DNA of 64,000 nucleotides from Streptomyces sp. NBC_01429. Lineage in GTDB: Bacteria > Actinomycetota > Actinomycetes > Streptomycetales > Streptomycetaceae. Below the pieces are notes generated by a model that saw only the letters and a list, made by a program, of their open reading frames with translations, had not been told where the DNA came from and made no database searches. Within the stretch, counting starts at the first letter, position 1. Each line of letters starts with the position of its first letter. This document shows positions 51,940 through 60,181 of the stretch, one piece after another. A program made the translations under genes and the position numbers. Location of the stretch: contig NZ_CP109599.1 in assembly GCF_036231945.1 (NCBI RefSeq), positions 5,917,501 through 5,981,500 of the forward strand, written 5' to 3'.

Positions 51940-52683
51940 TTGATCTACGGCGCAATGAAGTTCTCCATCGGCGGGTCACTGAAACTCGCCTTCAGGCCCT
52001 GGGTGGAGGGCCTCGAGAACATTCCCGCGGAGGGGCCGGCGATCCTCGCGAGCAACCATCTCTCCTTCTCCGACTCCTTCTTCCTGCCGGCCGTACTCGA
52101 CCGCAAGGTCACCTTCATCGCGAAGTCCGAGTACTTCACCTCGCCCGGAGTGAAGGGCAAGCTCACCGCCGCCTTCTTCAAGGGCGTCGGACAGCTGCCG
52201 GTGGACCGCTCCGGCGTGCGGGGCGCGGGCGAGGCGGCGATCCAGAGCGGGATAAAGGTCCTGGAGAACGGCGAACTCTTCGGTATCTACCCGGAGGGCA
52301 CCCGCTCGCCCGACGGCCGGCTCTACCGGGGCAAGCCCGGCGGCCTGGCCCGGGTGGCGCTCGGTTCCGGGGCGCCGGTCATCCCCGTCGCCATGATCGA
52401 CACCGAGAAGATCCAGCCGCCCGGCAAGGTGGTCCCCAAGCTGATGCGCCCGGGGATCAGGATCGGCAAGCCGCTGGACTTCAGCCGCTACCACGGCATG
52501 GAGGGCGACCGCTTCATCCTGCGGTCGATCACCGACGAGGTCATGTACGAGATCATGAAGCTCAGCGGCCAGGAGTACGTCGACGTCTACGCGACGGCGG
52601 CGAAGCGGCAGTTGGCGGACGAGGCCAAGGCGGCGAGCGCCAAGGCGCAGGGGACGAAGCAGGCGGGCGCGAAGGACGACTGA
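51940..52683 (+). CDS. 1-acyl-sn-glycerol-3-phosphate acyltransferase (PlsC family)
   Basis: Adds the second acyl chain to lysophosphatidic acid at the membrane. The 247-aa protein has the acyltransferase motifs SNHLSFSDSFFLP (NHxxxxD), PEGTRSPDG and VIPVAMID, and a Lys/Ala-rich tail. TTG 51940 is chosen because AGGAGG lies 9 nt before it; the in-frame ATG at 51955 is too far away. The mycobacterial Rv2182c is its likely syntenic counterpart. MacRS follows after 67 nt. Confidence 0.9.
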   Translation: MIYGAMKFSIGGSLKLAFRPWVEGLENIPAEGPAILASNHLSFSDSFFLPAVLDRKVTFIAKSEYFTSPGVKGKLTAAFFKGVGQLPVDRSGVRGAGEAAIQSGIKVLENGELFGIYPEGTRSPDGRLYRGKPGGLARVALGSGAPVIPVAMIDTEKIQPPGKVVPKLMRPGIRIGKPLDFSRYHGMEGDRFILRSITDEVMYEIMKLSGQEYVDVYATAAKRQLADEAKAASAKAQGTKQAGAKDD

Positions 52684-52750
52684 GGGCCCGTGGGGCGGCC
52701 TTCGGCCCGGAGGGGCTCCGAGCTGGAGGGGCGAGAAACAAGGGGGGCAC

Positions 52751-53986
52751 ATGGCGAAGCGCGAGCGCGTCGTGCGGATGTCGGTCGAGCAGCCGCTGTG
52801 GCGCGCGCTGACCGGGTTCCGCGTACTGGCGATGGTCTACGCGGTGCTGCTTTTCGTCTTCGGGCGCGACCGCTTCGAACGCCCTTGGGTGGCCATCGCG
52901 TTCCTCGCCTTCCTGGCTCTCTGGACGTTCGCCACCCTGCCCAAGGTGGCGAACGCGGTCAGCTGCACCAAGCGCTTCCTGATCGCCGATCTCACCGTCG
53001 CGATCACCGGCATCCTGCTGACCCCGCTGGCCGACTTCGACGCCCGGAGCGTGGACGGCACCACCCTGCCGTCGATATGGACCGCGGGCTCGGTCCTCGC
53101 CTTCGCCATCAAGGGCGGCTGGCGCTGGGCCGGTTTCGCCTCGTCCCTCGTGGCGGCCGCCAATCTCATCGAGCGCGGCCACCCCAGCAGGGACACCATC
53201 CACAACGTCGTCCTGGTGTGGGTCTCCTCCATCGCCATCGGCTACGTCGTCCAGGTCGCCCGCGCCTCCGAGCGCACCCTCGCCCGCGCCCTGGAGATCG
53301 AGGCGGCGACGCGGGAACGGGAGCGGCTGGCCCGGGACATCCACGACAGCGTGCTCCAGGTGCTGGCGATGGTGCAGCGGCGCGGTACCGCCATGGGCGG
53401 TGAGGCCGCCGAACTGGGCCGGATGGCGGGGGAGCAGGAGATCGCCCTGCGCAGCCTGGTCTCCAGCGGACTGGTGCCGGCCACCCGGGTCTCGGAGGAC
53501 GCCGCCGAGGGCGCCGTCGTCCGGAGCGTCGACGCGGACGACGCGACGGGCGAGGACCCGGACGGCGCCGCCGGCACCGGCCCGTGCGATCTGCGCACGC
53601 TGCTCGCGCCGTACAGCACCTCGAAGGTCACCTTCGCGGAGCCCGGCGCTCCGGTGCTGCTGGCGCCGGGCGCGGCCCGTGAGCTGGCGGCGGCCGTCAG
53701 CGCCGCCCTGGACAATGTCACCCGGCACGCGGGCGCCGACGCGCGCGCGTGGATCCTGGTCGAGGACTGGGCGGACGAGGTGACCGTGACCGTACGGGAC
53801 GATGGTCCCGGCATCCCGGAGGGCAGGCTCGCGCAGGCCGAGGGGGAGGGCCGGCTCGGGGTGGCCCTCTCGATCAGGGGGCGGCTGCGGGACCTCGGCG
53901 GCACCGCCGAGCTGATCTCGGTGCCGGGCCAGGGCACGGAAGTAGAGCTGAGAGTTCCACGGGGACGGGGAAGAGCGGACCGATGA
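52751..53986 (+). CDS. macS: MacS-type sensor histidine kinase
   Basis: A 411-aa membrane sensor with several N-terminal transmembrane helices (about 18-160), the phospho-acceptor His198 in LARDIHDSVLQVL (HisKA_3), and a HATPase domain with AAVSAALDNVTRH, DDGPGIPEG and GVALSIRGRL. The insert between the two has acidic, Gly-rich sequence. It belongs to the MacRS system known in S. coelicolor for control of morphogenesis and actinorhodin. ATG 52751 follows a GGGGGG ribosome site. The stop overlaps macR. Confidence 0.88.
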   Translation: MAKRERVVRMSVEQPLWRALTGFRVLAMVYAVLLFVFGRDRFERPWVAIAFLAFLALWTFATLPKVANAVSCTKRFLIADLTVAITGILLTPLADFDARSVDGTTLPSIWTAGSVLAFAIKGGWRWAGFASSLVAAANLIERGHPSRDTIHNVVLVWVSSIAIGYVVQVARASERTLARALEIEAATRERERLARDIHDSVLQVLAMVQRRGTAMGGEAAELGRMAGEQEIALRSLVSSGLVPATRVSEDAAEGAVVRSVDADDATGEDPDGAAGTGPCDLRTLLAPYSTSKVTFAEPGAPVLLAPGAARELAAAVSAALDNVTRHAGADARAWILVEDWADEVTVTVRDDGPGIPEGRLAQAEGEGRLGVALSIRGRLRDLGGTAELISVPGQGTEVELRVPRGRGRADR

Positions 53987-54708
53987 GCGAGCGGGACATG
54001 AGCGGACCGGACGGACCGGACGCAGGGCGGCCGGGTACGGACACGGACGGCCCGATCAGGGTGATGGTGGTCGACGACCACCCGATGTGGCGCGACGCGG
54101 TCGCCCGGGACCTGGACGCGGCGGGCTTCGAGGTCGTCGCCACGGCGGGCGACGGCCCGCAGGCCGTGCGCCGGGCGCTGGCCACCACCCCGCGGGTGCT
54201 CGTCCTCGATCTCAACCTGCCCGGCATGCCCGGTGTGCAGGTCTGCAAGGAACTGGTCGGCTCCCATCCGGGGCTGCGCGTCCTGGTGCTCTCGGCCAGC
54301 GGGGAGCACGCCGATGTCCTCGAAGCGGTCAAGTCGGGGGCGACGGGCTATCTGCTCAAGTCGGCCAGTACGCAGGAGCTGACGGACGCCGTGCGCCGCA
54401 CCGCCGCCGGTGACCCCGTCTTCACCCCCGGGCTCGCCGGGCTGGTCCTCGGGGAGTACCGCCGGCTCGCCTCCGAGCCCGCGCCCGCCGCGTCCGACGA
54501 GCCCAAGGCCCCGGAGCTGACCGACCGGGAGACCGAGGTGCTGCGGCTGGTCGCCAAGGGGCTCTCGTACAAGCAGATCGCCGAGCGGCTGGTCATCTCG
54601 CACCGCACCGTGCAGAACCATGTGCAGAACACCCTCGGCAAGCTCCAGCTGCACAACCGCGTCGAGCTGGTGCGGTACGCGATCGAGCGGGGACTGGACG
54701 ACATCTGA
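53983..54708 (+). CDS. macR: MacR-type response regulator
   Basis: A 241-aa NarL-family regulator. After a Gly/Asp-rich head of about 20 residues the receiver has VVDDHPMW, phospho-acceptor Asp76 in VLDLNLPGMPG and the conserved Lys in YLLKSAS. The LuxR helix-turn-helix is LTDRETEVLRLVAKGLSYKQ followed by SHRTVQNHV. ATG 53983 overlaps the macS stop (ATGA). It is followed by a strong terminator, so the operon is macS-macR, perhaps with plsC. Confidence 0.92.
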   Translation: MSERDMSGPDGPDAGRPGTDTDGPIRVMVVDDHPMWRDAVARDLDAAGFEVVATAGDGPQAVRRALATTPRVLVLDLNLPGMPGVQVCKELVGSHPGLRVLVLSASGEHADVLEAVKSGATGYLLKSASTQELTDAVRRTAAGDPVFTPGLAGLVLGEYRRLASEPAPAASDEPKAPELTDRETEVLRLVAKGLSYKQIAERLVISHRTVQNHVQNTLGKLQLHNRVELVRYAIERGLDDI

Positions 54709-54730
54709 GCCGGTAGCCGGTGGCCGGTTC

Positions 54731-54770
54731 CGGGGGCGGCCGTCTTCCGTACGGTGGGGCCGCCCCCCCG
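54731..54770. terminator. Terminator between macR and trpE
   Basis: An 11-bp or longer stem (54731-54741 with 54758-54770) between convergent genes. Confidence 0.75.
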
Positions 54771-54778
54771 GCCCGTGC

Positions 54779-56725
54779 TCAGCCGAGGGTCCGCGCCTCC
54801 CGCCCGGCCCCGTCCGCGACGCGTCCGGCGCCGATGCCCGTCAGCAGCTCCGTCACGATCCCCGGGCCGTCGAGCGTCAGGACGGACTCCGGGTGGAACT
54901 GCACCGAGGCGAACCCGGGGCCCCGCAGCGCGTGCACCTCCCCGCCGGACCCGTCCCGGCTCACCTCCACGCCGTGCGCCGCCAGTTCAGCCGCCGTCGC
55001 GTCGTCGCAGCGCGCGGTGAAGCTGTTGTAGAAGCCGACGGTCCGCGCGCGGCCGAAGAGGTCGATCCGGCTCTGCGTGCCCTGGTACGGCACCCTCTTG
55101 CGCACGGTGTCGAGCCCCAGCTCCGCCGCGATCAGCTCATGGCCGAGACAGACACCCAGCACACCGCCCCGGCGCGGCCCGGCCGCCCCCTTGATCAGCT
55201 CGGCCGTGAGCCCGCGCAGCAGGCGGATCCTCGGGTCGGCCCCGTCGGCCGGGTCGCCGGGGCCGGGGCCGAGCACCACCGGGCCCTCGTGCGCGAGCGC
55301 GGCCCGCCGCAGCCCCGGCTCGTCGTACCGCCGCACCGTCACCTCCAGCCCCGAGGACCGCAGCAGATACGCGAGCATCGCGGTGAAGGTGTCCTCGCCG
55401 TCGATGACGAGGGCGTGCCCGGCCAGCAGCGCCGGCCCGGTGCGCATCCGCAGCCAGAACGGCGCGAGATCCGCCCGCCGGGCGTCCAGCGCCGCCCGCA
55501 CCCGGGGATCGTCCGCGAGGCCGGGCCCGCCCGGTGCCACGCGGGGCCCGGCCGGTCCGGCGCCGAGGGCCGCCAGCACGCCGGCCGCCTTGGCATGCGT
55601 CTCAGCGACCTCGCTCTCCGGGCGCGAGTCACGGACGAGCGTCGCGCCGACCGGCACCCGCAGCGCGCCCCCGGCGTCGATGTCCGCCGTACGGATCAGG
55701 ATGGGCGAGTCGAGCGTCTGCGCCCCTCCGGCGTCCCGTCCGATGAGCGCGAGAGCGCCCCCGTAGTAGCCGCGCCCGCCCGCCTCGTGCCGTTCGATGA
55801 CCCGGCACGCGTTCTGCACCGGCGAGCCGGTGACCGTCGCCGCGAACATCGTCTCCTTCAGCACCTCGCGCACATCGAGCGAGGACCGGCCGCGCAACTC
55901 GTACTCCGTATGGGCGAGATGGGCCATCTCCTTGAGCCGGGGGCCGATCACCACCCCGCCCCGGTCGCCGACGGTGCACATCATCTTCAGCTCCTCGTCC
56001 ACCACCATGGACAGCTCGTCGGTCTCCTTGCGGTCGCCGAGGAACTCCAGCAGCCCCGCCCGGTCCGGGCCGCCGGGCGGATAGCGGAAGGTGCCGCTGA
56101 TCGGGTTCATCACGACGGTCCCGCCGCTCATCCGCACATGCGCCTCGGGGCTCGCGCCGACCAGGGTCCGCCCGCCGGTGTGCACGAGGAACGTCCAGTA
56201 CGCGCCCCGCTCGCCCGCGAGCAGCCGCCGGAAGAGCGCGAGGGCGTCCGCCCGGCCGAAGCCCGGGACGCGCCCCTCGAAGGTCCGCCGCACCACGAAG
56301 TTGGCGCCCTCGCCCCGGCCGATCTCCTCCTCGACGACCCGCCGCACGATCCGCGCGTACCGCTCGTCGTCGATGTCGAAGGCGCCGTCCTCGACCCGTA
56401 CGTCATGGGCCGGCAGCAGGTCCATGAGCGCGTCGAGCGGCAGCTCGTACGTCTCGTCCGCGACCAGCACGGCCAGCGGCGTCCCGTCGTCCCGTACGTC
56501 GAAGCCGCGCTCCCTGATCTGCCGGAACGGCACCAGGGCGAGCGACGTCCCGGCAGAGCCGTCCGGGAGGTCGGCCAGCCGGTCCACCTCGCGCACGGAG
56601 CCGATCAGCAGCTCCACGACGCCGTGGTCGCGGCCGGGGGTGCGGCGGCGCAGCAGCGCGAAGGGCGGGCAGCCGGGGGAGCGGAGCCGGTCGACGAGAC
56701 GGGCGGGAGAGGCGAGGTGGTGCAT
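54779..56725 (-). CDS. trpE: Anthranilate synthase, fused TrpE-TrpG (PhzE-like)
   Basis: Makes anthranilate from chorismate and glutamine. The 648-aa product has a chorismate-binding domain (about 1-400) with MNPISGTFRYPPGG, DELSMVVDEELKMMC, VTGSPVQNACRVI and GRGYYGGAL, fused to a class I glutamine amidotransferase (about 430-640) with LGPGPGDP, the nucleophile in GVCLGHE and VQFHPESVL. ATG 56725 has AAGGA 9 nt upstream. A trp leader peptide and attenuator stand in front, which indicates a primary tryptophan role rather than phenazine synthesis. The DAHP synthase gene is divergent, joining the entry step of the shikimate pathway and the Trp branch point. Confidence 0.93.
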   Translation of the reverse strand: MHHLASPARLVDRLRSPGCPPFALLRRRTPGRDHGVVELLIGSVREVDRLADLPDGSAGTSLALVPFRQIRERGFDVRDDGTPLAVLVADETYELPLDALMDLLPAHDVRVEDGAFDIDDERYARIVRRVVEEEIGRGEGANFVVRRTFEGRVPGFGRADALALFRRLLAGERGAYWTFLVHTGGRTLVGASPEAHVRMSGGTVVMNPISGTFRYPPGGPDRAGLLEFLGDRKETDELSMVVDEELKMMCTVGDRGGVVIGPRLKEMAHLAHTEYELRGRSSLDVREVLKETMFAATVTGSPVQNACRVIERHEAGGRGYYGGALALIGRDAGGAQTLDSPILIRTADIDAGGALRVPVGATLVRDSRPESEVAETHAKAAGVLAALGAGPAGPRVAPGGPGLADDPRVRAALDARRADLAPFWLRMRTGPALLAGHALVIDGEDTFTAMLAYLLRSSGLEVTVRRYDEPGLRRAALAHEGPVVLGPGPGDPADGADPRIRLLRGLTAELIKGAAGPRRGGVLGVCLGHELIAAELGLDTVRKRVPYQGTQSRIDLFGRARTVGFYNSFTARCDDATAAELAAHGVEVSRDGSGGEVHALRGPGFASVQFHPESVLTLDGPGIVTELLTGIGAGRVADGAGREARTLG

Positions 56726-56795
56726 GGGCGGTGTTCCTTCCGGGGAAGAGGAACGGCCCGCCTTCCCCGGCCGGCGTCCGGCCCCGGAAAACACT

Positions 56796-56820
56796 GAAGG
56801 CCGCCCCTCGGGCGGCCTTC
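56796..56820 (-). terminator. trp attenuator terminator
   Basis: An 11-bp perfect stem (56796-56806 with 56810-56820) with a 3-nt loop, followed on the minus strand by AGTGTTTT. It lies between trpL and trpE and is an intrinsic terminator with a U-rich tail, rare in this genome. Confidence 0.88.
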
Positions 56821-56842
56821 GCGATTCGTGACGCGCGATGAA

Positions 56843-56899
56843 TCAGTGGGCCGCCGGACGAGCGGGCCACCACCAGGTCTGATTCGAAAGCGCGAACAT
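56843..56899 (-). CDS. trpL: trp operon leader peptide
   Basis: An 18-residue peptide, MFALSNQTWWWPARPAAH, with three consecutive Trp codons at 56867-56875 on the minus strand. Stalling at these codons when charged tRNA-Trp is scarce would prevent the downstream terminator (56796-56820) from forming and allow trpE transcription. It lies 118 nt before trpE. It closely resembles the known S. coelicolor trp leader. It is too short for automatic gene calling. Confidence 0.92.
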   Translation of the reverse strand: MFALSNQTWWWPARPAAH

Positions 56900-56987
56900 G
56901 AGCGGCACCCTAGCACCTGTCCTCACGCATCAGGACCGGCCGCGTTCCACACTGTGAGCGTCGCGAATGCCCGCGCCGCCGACCACG

Positions 56988-56993
56988 TAATCT
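56988..56993 (+). promoter_or_regulatory. Leaderless -10 for the DAHP synthase gene
   Basis: TAATCT ends exactly 7 nt before GTG 57001, and no ribosome site exists; transcription should begin at the start codon. Confidence 0.55.
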
Positions 56994-57000
56994 GGTGCGC

Positions 57001-58353
57001 GTGACAGTGAACGCTGAGAAGCCCACGACCGATGTGCCGTCCTGGCAGGAACTGCCCGCTGCCCAGCAGCCGGAGTATCCGGACCGGGCGGCCCTGCGCG
57101 AGGTCGTCGCCGAGCTGGAGAGCTATCCTCCGCTGGTCTTCGCGGGCGAGTGCGACCAGCTGCGGGCCCGGATGGGCGCGGTCGCCAAGGGCGAGGCGTT
57201 CCTGCTCCAGGGCGGCGACTGCGCCGAAGCGTTCGACGCCGTCTCCGCCGACCACATCAGGAACAAGCTCAAGACGCTGCTCCAGATGGGCGCCGTCCTC
57301 ACCTACGCGGCGTCCGTGCCGGTGGTGAAGGTCGGCCGGATCGCCGGTCAGTACTCGAAGCCCCGCTCGAAGGGGACCGAGACCCGCGACGGCGTCACGC
57401 TGCCCACCTACCGGGGCGACTCGGTCAACGGCTTCGCGTTCAACGAGAAGGACCGGATCCCCGACCCCGAGCGGCTCAAGCGGATGTACCACGCGTCCGC
57501 AGCGACCCTCAACCTCGTCCGCGCCTTCACCACCGGCGGCTACGCCGACCTGCGCCAGGTGCACGCCTGGAACCAGGACTTCGTGAAGTCGTCCCCCTCG
57601 GGCCAGCGCTACGAGCAGCTCGCCCGTGAGATCGACAACGCGCTGAACTTCATGAAGGCGGCGGGCACCGACCCGGCCGAGTTCCGCACCGTCGAGTTCT
57701 TCTCGTCGCACGAGGCGCTCCTGCTGGACTACGAGTCGGCGCTGACCCGCGTCGACTCCCGTACGGGCCGGCTGTACGACGTGTCGGGCCACATGCTCTG
57801 GATCGGTGAGCGCACCCGCCAGCTGGACGGCGCGCACATCGAGTTCGCCTCCAAGGTCAGCAACCCGATCGGGATCAAGCTCGGCCCGACGACGACGGTG
57901 GACGACGCGCTCACCTACATCGACCGGCTCGACCCGGACCGCGAGCCCGGCCGGCTGACCTTCATCGTCCGGATGGGCGCCGACAAGGTCAGGGACAAGC
58001 TCCCCGAGCTGGTCGACAAGGTCACGGCCTCCGGCGCCACGGTGGCCTGGGTGACCGACCCGATGCACGGCAACACCTTCGAGGCGGCCTCCGGCCACAA
58101 GACGCGCCGCTTCGACGACGTGCTCGACGAGGTCAAGGGCTTCTTCGAGGTCCACAAGGGCCTCGGGACCCACCCCGGCGGCATCCACGTCGAGCTGACC
58201 GGCGACGACGTCACCGAGTGCGTGGGCGGCGGCGACGAGATCTTCGTGGACGATCTGCACCAGCGCTACGAGACGGCCTGCGACCCGCGCCTCAACCGCA
58301 GCCAGTCGCTCGACCTGGCCTTCCTGGTCGCCGAGATGTACCGCGACCAGTAG
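57001..58353 (+). CDS. aroH: Class II 3-deoxy-7-phosphoheptulonate (DAHP) synthase
   Basis: The first step of the shikimate pathway: joins erythrose-4-phosphate and phosphoenolpyruvate. The 450-aa protein is the plant-like class II type, with LLQGGDCAEAF (metal Cys), GRIAGQYSKPRS, YRGDSVN, FFSSHEALLLDYE, GHMLWIGERTR, KLGPTTT, VTDPMHGNT and a terminal CDPRLNRSQSLDLAFLVAE. GTG 57001 is chosen over GTG 56995 because of the leaderless promoter. It is divergent from trpE. In mycobacteria the class II enzyme (Rv2178c) is inhibited by aromatic amino acids. The symbol aroG is equally used. Confidence 0.95.
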   Translation: MTVNAEKPTTDVPSWQELPAAQQPEYPDRAALREVVAELESYPPLVFAGECDQLRARMGAVAKGEAFLLQGGDCAEAFDAVSADHIRNKLKTLLQMGAVLTYAASVPVVKVGRIAGQYSKPRSKGTETRDGVTLPTYRGDSVNGFAFNEKDRIPDPERLKRMYHASAATLNLVRAFTTGGYADLRQVHAWNQDFVKSSPSGQRYEQLAREIDNALNFMKAAGTDPAEFRTVEFFSSHEALLLDYESALTRVDSRTGRLYDVSGHMLWIGERTRQLDGAHIEFASKVSNPIGIKLGPTTTVDDALTYIDRLDPDREPGRLTFIVRMGADKVRDKLPELVDKVTASGATVAWVTDPMHGNTFEAASGHKTRRFDDVLDEVKGFFEVHKGLGTHPGGIHVELTGDDVTECVGGGDEIFVDDLHQRYETACDPRLNRSQSLDLAFLVAEMYRDQ

Positions 58354-58419
58354 GAAGCGGCCGGAGTCAGGCGTAGTACGGCAGGAGGAAGCGCCCGTAG
58401 TCAGGCGTAGTACGGCAGT
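58352..58419 (+). repeat. 34-bp tandem duplication after the DAHP synthase gene
   Basis: Two copies (58352-58385 and 58386-58419) differ at about three positions and share AGTCAGGCGTAGTACGGCAG. The first copy begins in the stop codon, and the second runs into the terminator stem. Confidence 0.75.
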
Positions 58420-58452
58420 GGGGTACGGATCGATGTGATCCGTACCCCACTG
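58416..58452 (+). terminator. Terminator of the DAHP synthase gene
   Basis: A perfect 16-bp stem (58416-58431 with 58437-58452) with a 5-nt loop. Confidence 0.9.
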
Positions 58453-58493
58453 GTGTTTCCGGGACTTTTCCGTGCGCCCGGTGGCGGGTAAGG

Positions 58494-58512
58494 TTAGGTT
58501 AGCCTCACCGAA
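58494..58512 (+). promoter_or_regulatory. Iron box (DmdR/IdeR operator) for bfd
   Basis: TTAGGTTAGCCTCACCGAA matches the 19-bp actinobacterial iron box (consensus TTAGGTTAGGCTCACCTAA) at all but a few positions. It is 60 nt before bfd, where Fe(II)-loaded DmdR1 would repress. Confidence 0.85.
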
Positions 58513-58571
58513 AGGGTTCGGGGTGGCCAGCCCGAAGACCCGACCAACGACCCCGCAGGGAGGTGAACCGC

Positions 58572-58835
58572 GTGTACGTCTGCTCGTGCTTCGGCATCAC
58601 CGAGACACAGGTCAGGGAACACGCGGCGGCCGGAGCGTGCACGCCCCGGCAGATCGCCTCGGCCAGCAAGGCCGGCACCGACTGCGGCTCGTGCGTACGC
58701 CGTATCCAGTCGCTCCTGGGGCGCGGCGGCTGCCCGCGCCGTGAGCTGCTCGACCAGGGCTCGCCCTCGGCGCTGTCCGAGGTGCTCTCCGAGGCCCCGG
58801 ACACGGCGCCCGCGGCCTTCCCCGAAGCGGCCTAG
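58572..58835 (+). CDS. bfd: Bacterioferritin-associated [2Fe-2S] ferredoxin
   Basis: Delivers electrons that release iron from bacterioferritin. The 87-aa protein has the Bfd cluster motif: CSC at about 4-6 and, after a short helix, CGSC at about 38-41. The C-terminal extension (RRELLDQGSPSALSEVLSEAP) is typical of actinobacteria. GTG 58572 has GGGAGG 8 nt upstream; the in-frame GTG at 58563 lies inside that ribosome site and is rejected. An iron box in the promoter indicates expression in iron starvation. Confidence 0.92.
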   Translation: MYVCSCFGITETQVREHAAAGACTPRQIASASKAGTDCGSCVRRIQSLLGRGGCPRRELLDQGSPSALSEVLSEAPDTAPAAFPEAA

Positions 58836-58863
58836 TCTCCGGCTCCCGCTCCCGGGGCCCGGC

Positions 58864-59343
58864 TCAGCTGTCGGGCTGCTCGATCAGCTGCGCGATGTAC
58901 AGCGCCTCACCGAGCTTCTCGATCAGTTCCAGCTGGGTGTCCAGATAGTCGATGTGGTGCTCCTCGTCCTCCAGGATCGATTCGAAGATCCCCTTGGACG
59001 TGTGATCCCCCTTGCCGCGCATGACGTCGATTCCGCGCTTCAGCCGGTCGATCGCCTCCACCTCGACCTGCCGGTCGGCCTGGAACATCTCGGTGACGGT
59101 CTGCCCGACCCGTACGTGGAACAGCCGCTGATAGTTGGGCAGTCCGTCCAGGAAGAGAATCCGGTCGGTGAGCAGCTCGGCGTGCTTCATCTCGTCGAAT
59201 GATTCGGCGCGGGTGTACTTCGCGAGCTTGGTCCAGCCGAAGTTCTCCTGCATCTTCGCGTGCAGAAAGTACTGGTTGATCGCGGTCAGTTCGGCAGTCA
59301 GCTGCTCATTGAGGAATTCAAGGACCTCGGGGTCGCCCTGCAT
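58864..59343 (-). CDS. bfr: Bacterioferritin
   Basis: A 159-aa ferritin-fold subunit that forms a 24-mer iron store. The ferroxidase ligands are in place: Glu in AELTAINQYFLH, DEMKHAE (Glu, heme-ligand Met, His), Glu in EVEAIDRL and EDEEHHIDYL. ATG 59343 has AAGGAGT 8 nt before it; upstream in-frame codons are non-coding in character. It is convergent with bfd, and the gene ends are only 28 nt apart. Confidence 0.94.
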   Translation of the reverse strand: MQGDPEVLEFLNEQLTAELTAINQYFLHAKMQENFGWTKLAKYTRAESFDEMKHAELLTDRILFLDGLPNYQRLFHVRVGQTVTEMFQADRQVEVEAIDRLKRGIDVMRGKGDHTSKGIFESILEDEEHHIDYLDTQLELIEKLGEALYIAQLIEQPDS

Positions 59344-59500
59344 CGCAGAGACTCCTTTCGGGCAGGTGGCGGAGTGGGAATGCGCGCATCTTTGCACCGT
59401 CGCCGACGGGCCGTCCAGTAAGTGCATGCTTAGTATGAGTTGCCCGTATCGTTCCTTGCCTGGTCATGACCACCCCCGCCGGTCTGTCACCATGGAAGAC

Positions 59501-60133
59501 ATGGGTCAGCCGGAGAGCCGGGAACGTCGAGAGCCGGGAGCGTCCGAGCTACCACCGGGGCAGCGATTGCAGCGCGGCTGGCCGGTGACGCATTACGGTC
59601 CCGTGCCGAAGTTCCGGCCGGAACGCTGGGAGTTCCGGGTCTTCGGGGCCACTGCCGACGGCGAGAAACACTGCTGGAATCACGAGGAATTCTCGGCGCT
59701 GCCCTTCTCCACGGTTGTCGCGGATCTCCACTGCGTCACGAAGTTCAGCATGCTGGGGGCCGAATGGGGCGGCGTTCCCGCACGTACGATCGCGGAACTC
59801 GCGCCGCCCGCCCCCGGAGTCACCCATGTGATGGTCTGGGCCGAATACGGCTTCAGCGCGAATCTGCGGCTCGCCGACTTCGTCTCCGACCGTACGGTCT
59901 TCGCCACCCACAAGGACGGGGAACTGCTCACCGCGGAACACGGATTCCCGGTCCGGCTCGTCGTGCCGGGGCTGTACGCGTGGAAGGGTCCCAAATGGGT
60001 CCGGGGCGTGGAATACATGACGGCCGACCGGCGCGGTTTCTGGGAGGAGCGCGGCTACCACAACGTGGGTGACCCGTGGGCCGAGCAGCGCTATTCGTAC
60101 CAGGAGGCGCCCGGCGACGGTCCGGAGCTCTGA
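59501..60133 (+). CDS. Sulfite-oxidase-like molybdopterin enzyme (YedY-like)
   Basis: A 210-aa stand-alone SUOX-fold domain with the Moco-ligating Cys in ADLHCVTKFS. It has KFRPERWEFRVFGATADGE at the N-terminus, and WVRGVEYMTADRRGFWEERG then GYHNVGDPW at the C-terminus, as in actinobacterial sulfite oxidase-like oxidoreductases. There is no Tat signal, so it is cytosolic. ATG 59501 and ATG 59492 are both possible; neither has a ribosome site. The substrate is unknown; methionine sulfoxide or sulfite are family options. Confidence 0.82.
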   Translation: MGQPESRERREPGASELPPGQRLQRGWPVTHYGPVPKFRPERWEFRVFGATADGEKHCWNHEEFSALPFSTVVADLHCVTKFSMLGAEWGGVPARTIAELAPPAPGVTHVMVWAEYGFSANLRLADFVSDRTVFATHKDGELLTAEHGFPVRLVVPGLYAWKGPKWVRGVEYMTADRRGFWEERGYHNVGDPWAEQRYSYQEAPGDGPEL

Positions 60134-60181
60134 GGGCGCCCCTGCCGGAGCATCGCGGCGCCCGCGCGCCCGTTCGGTGGA

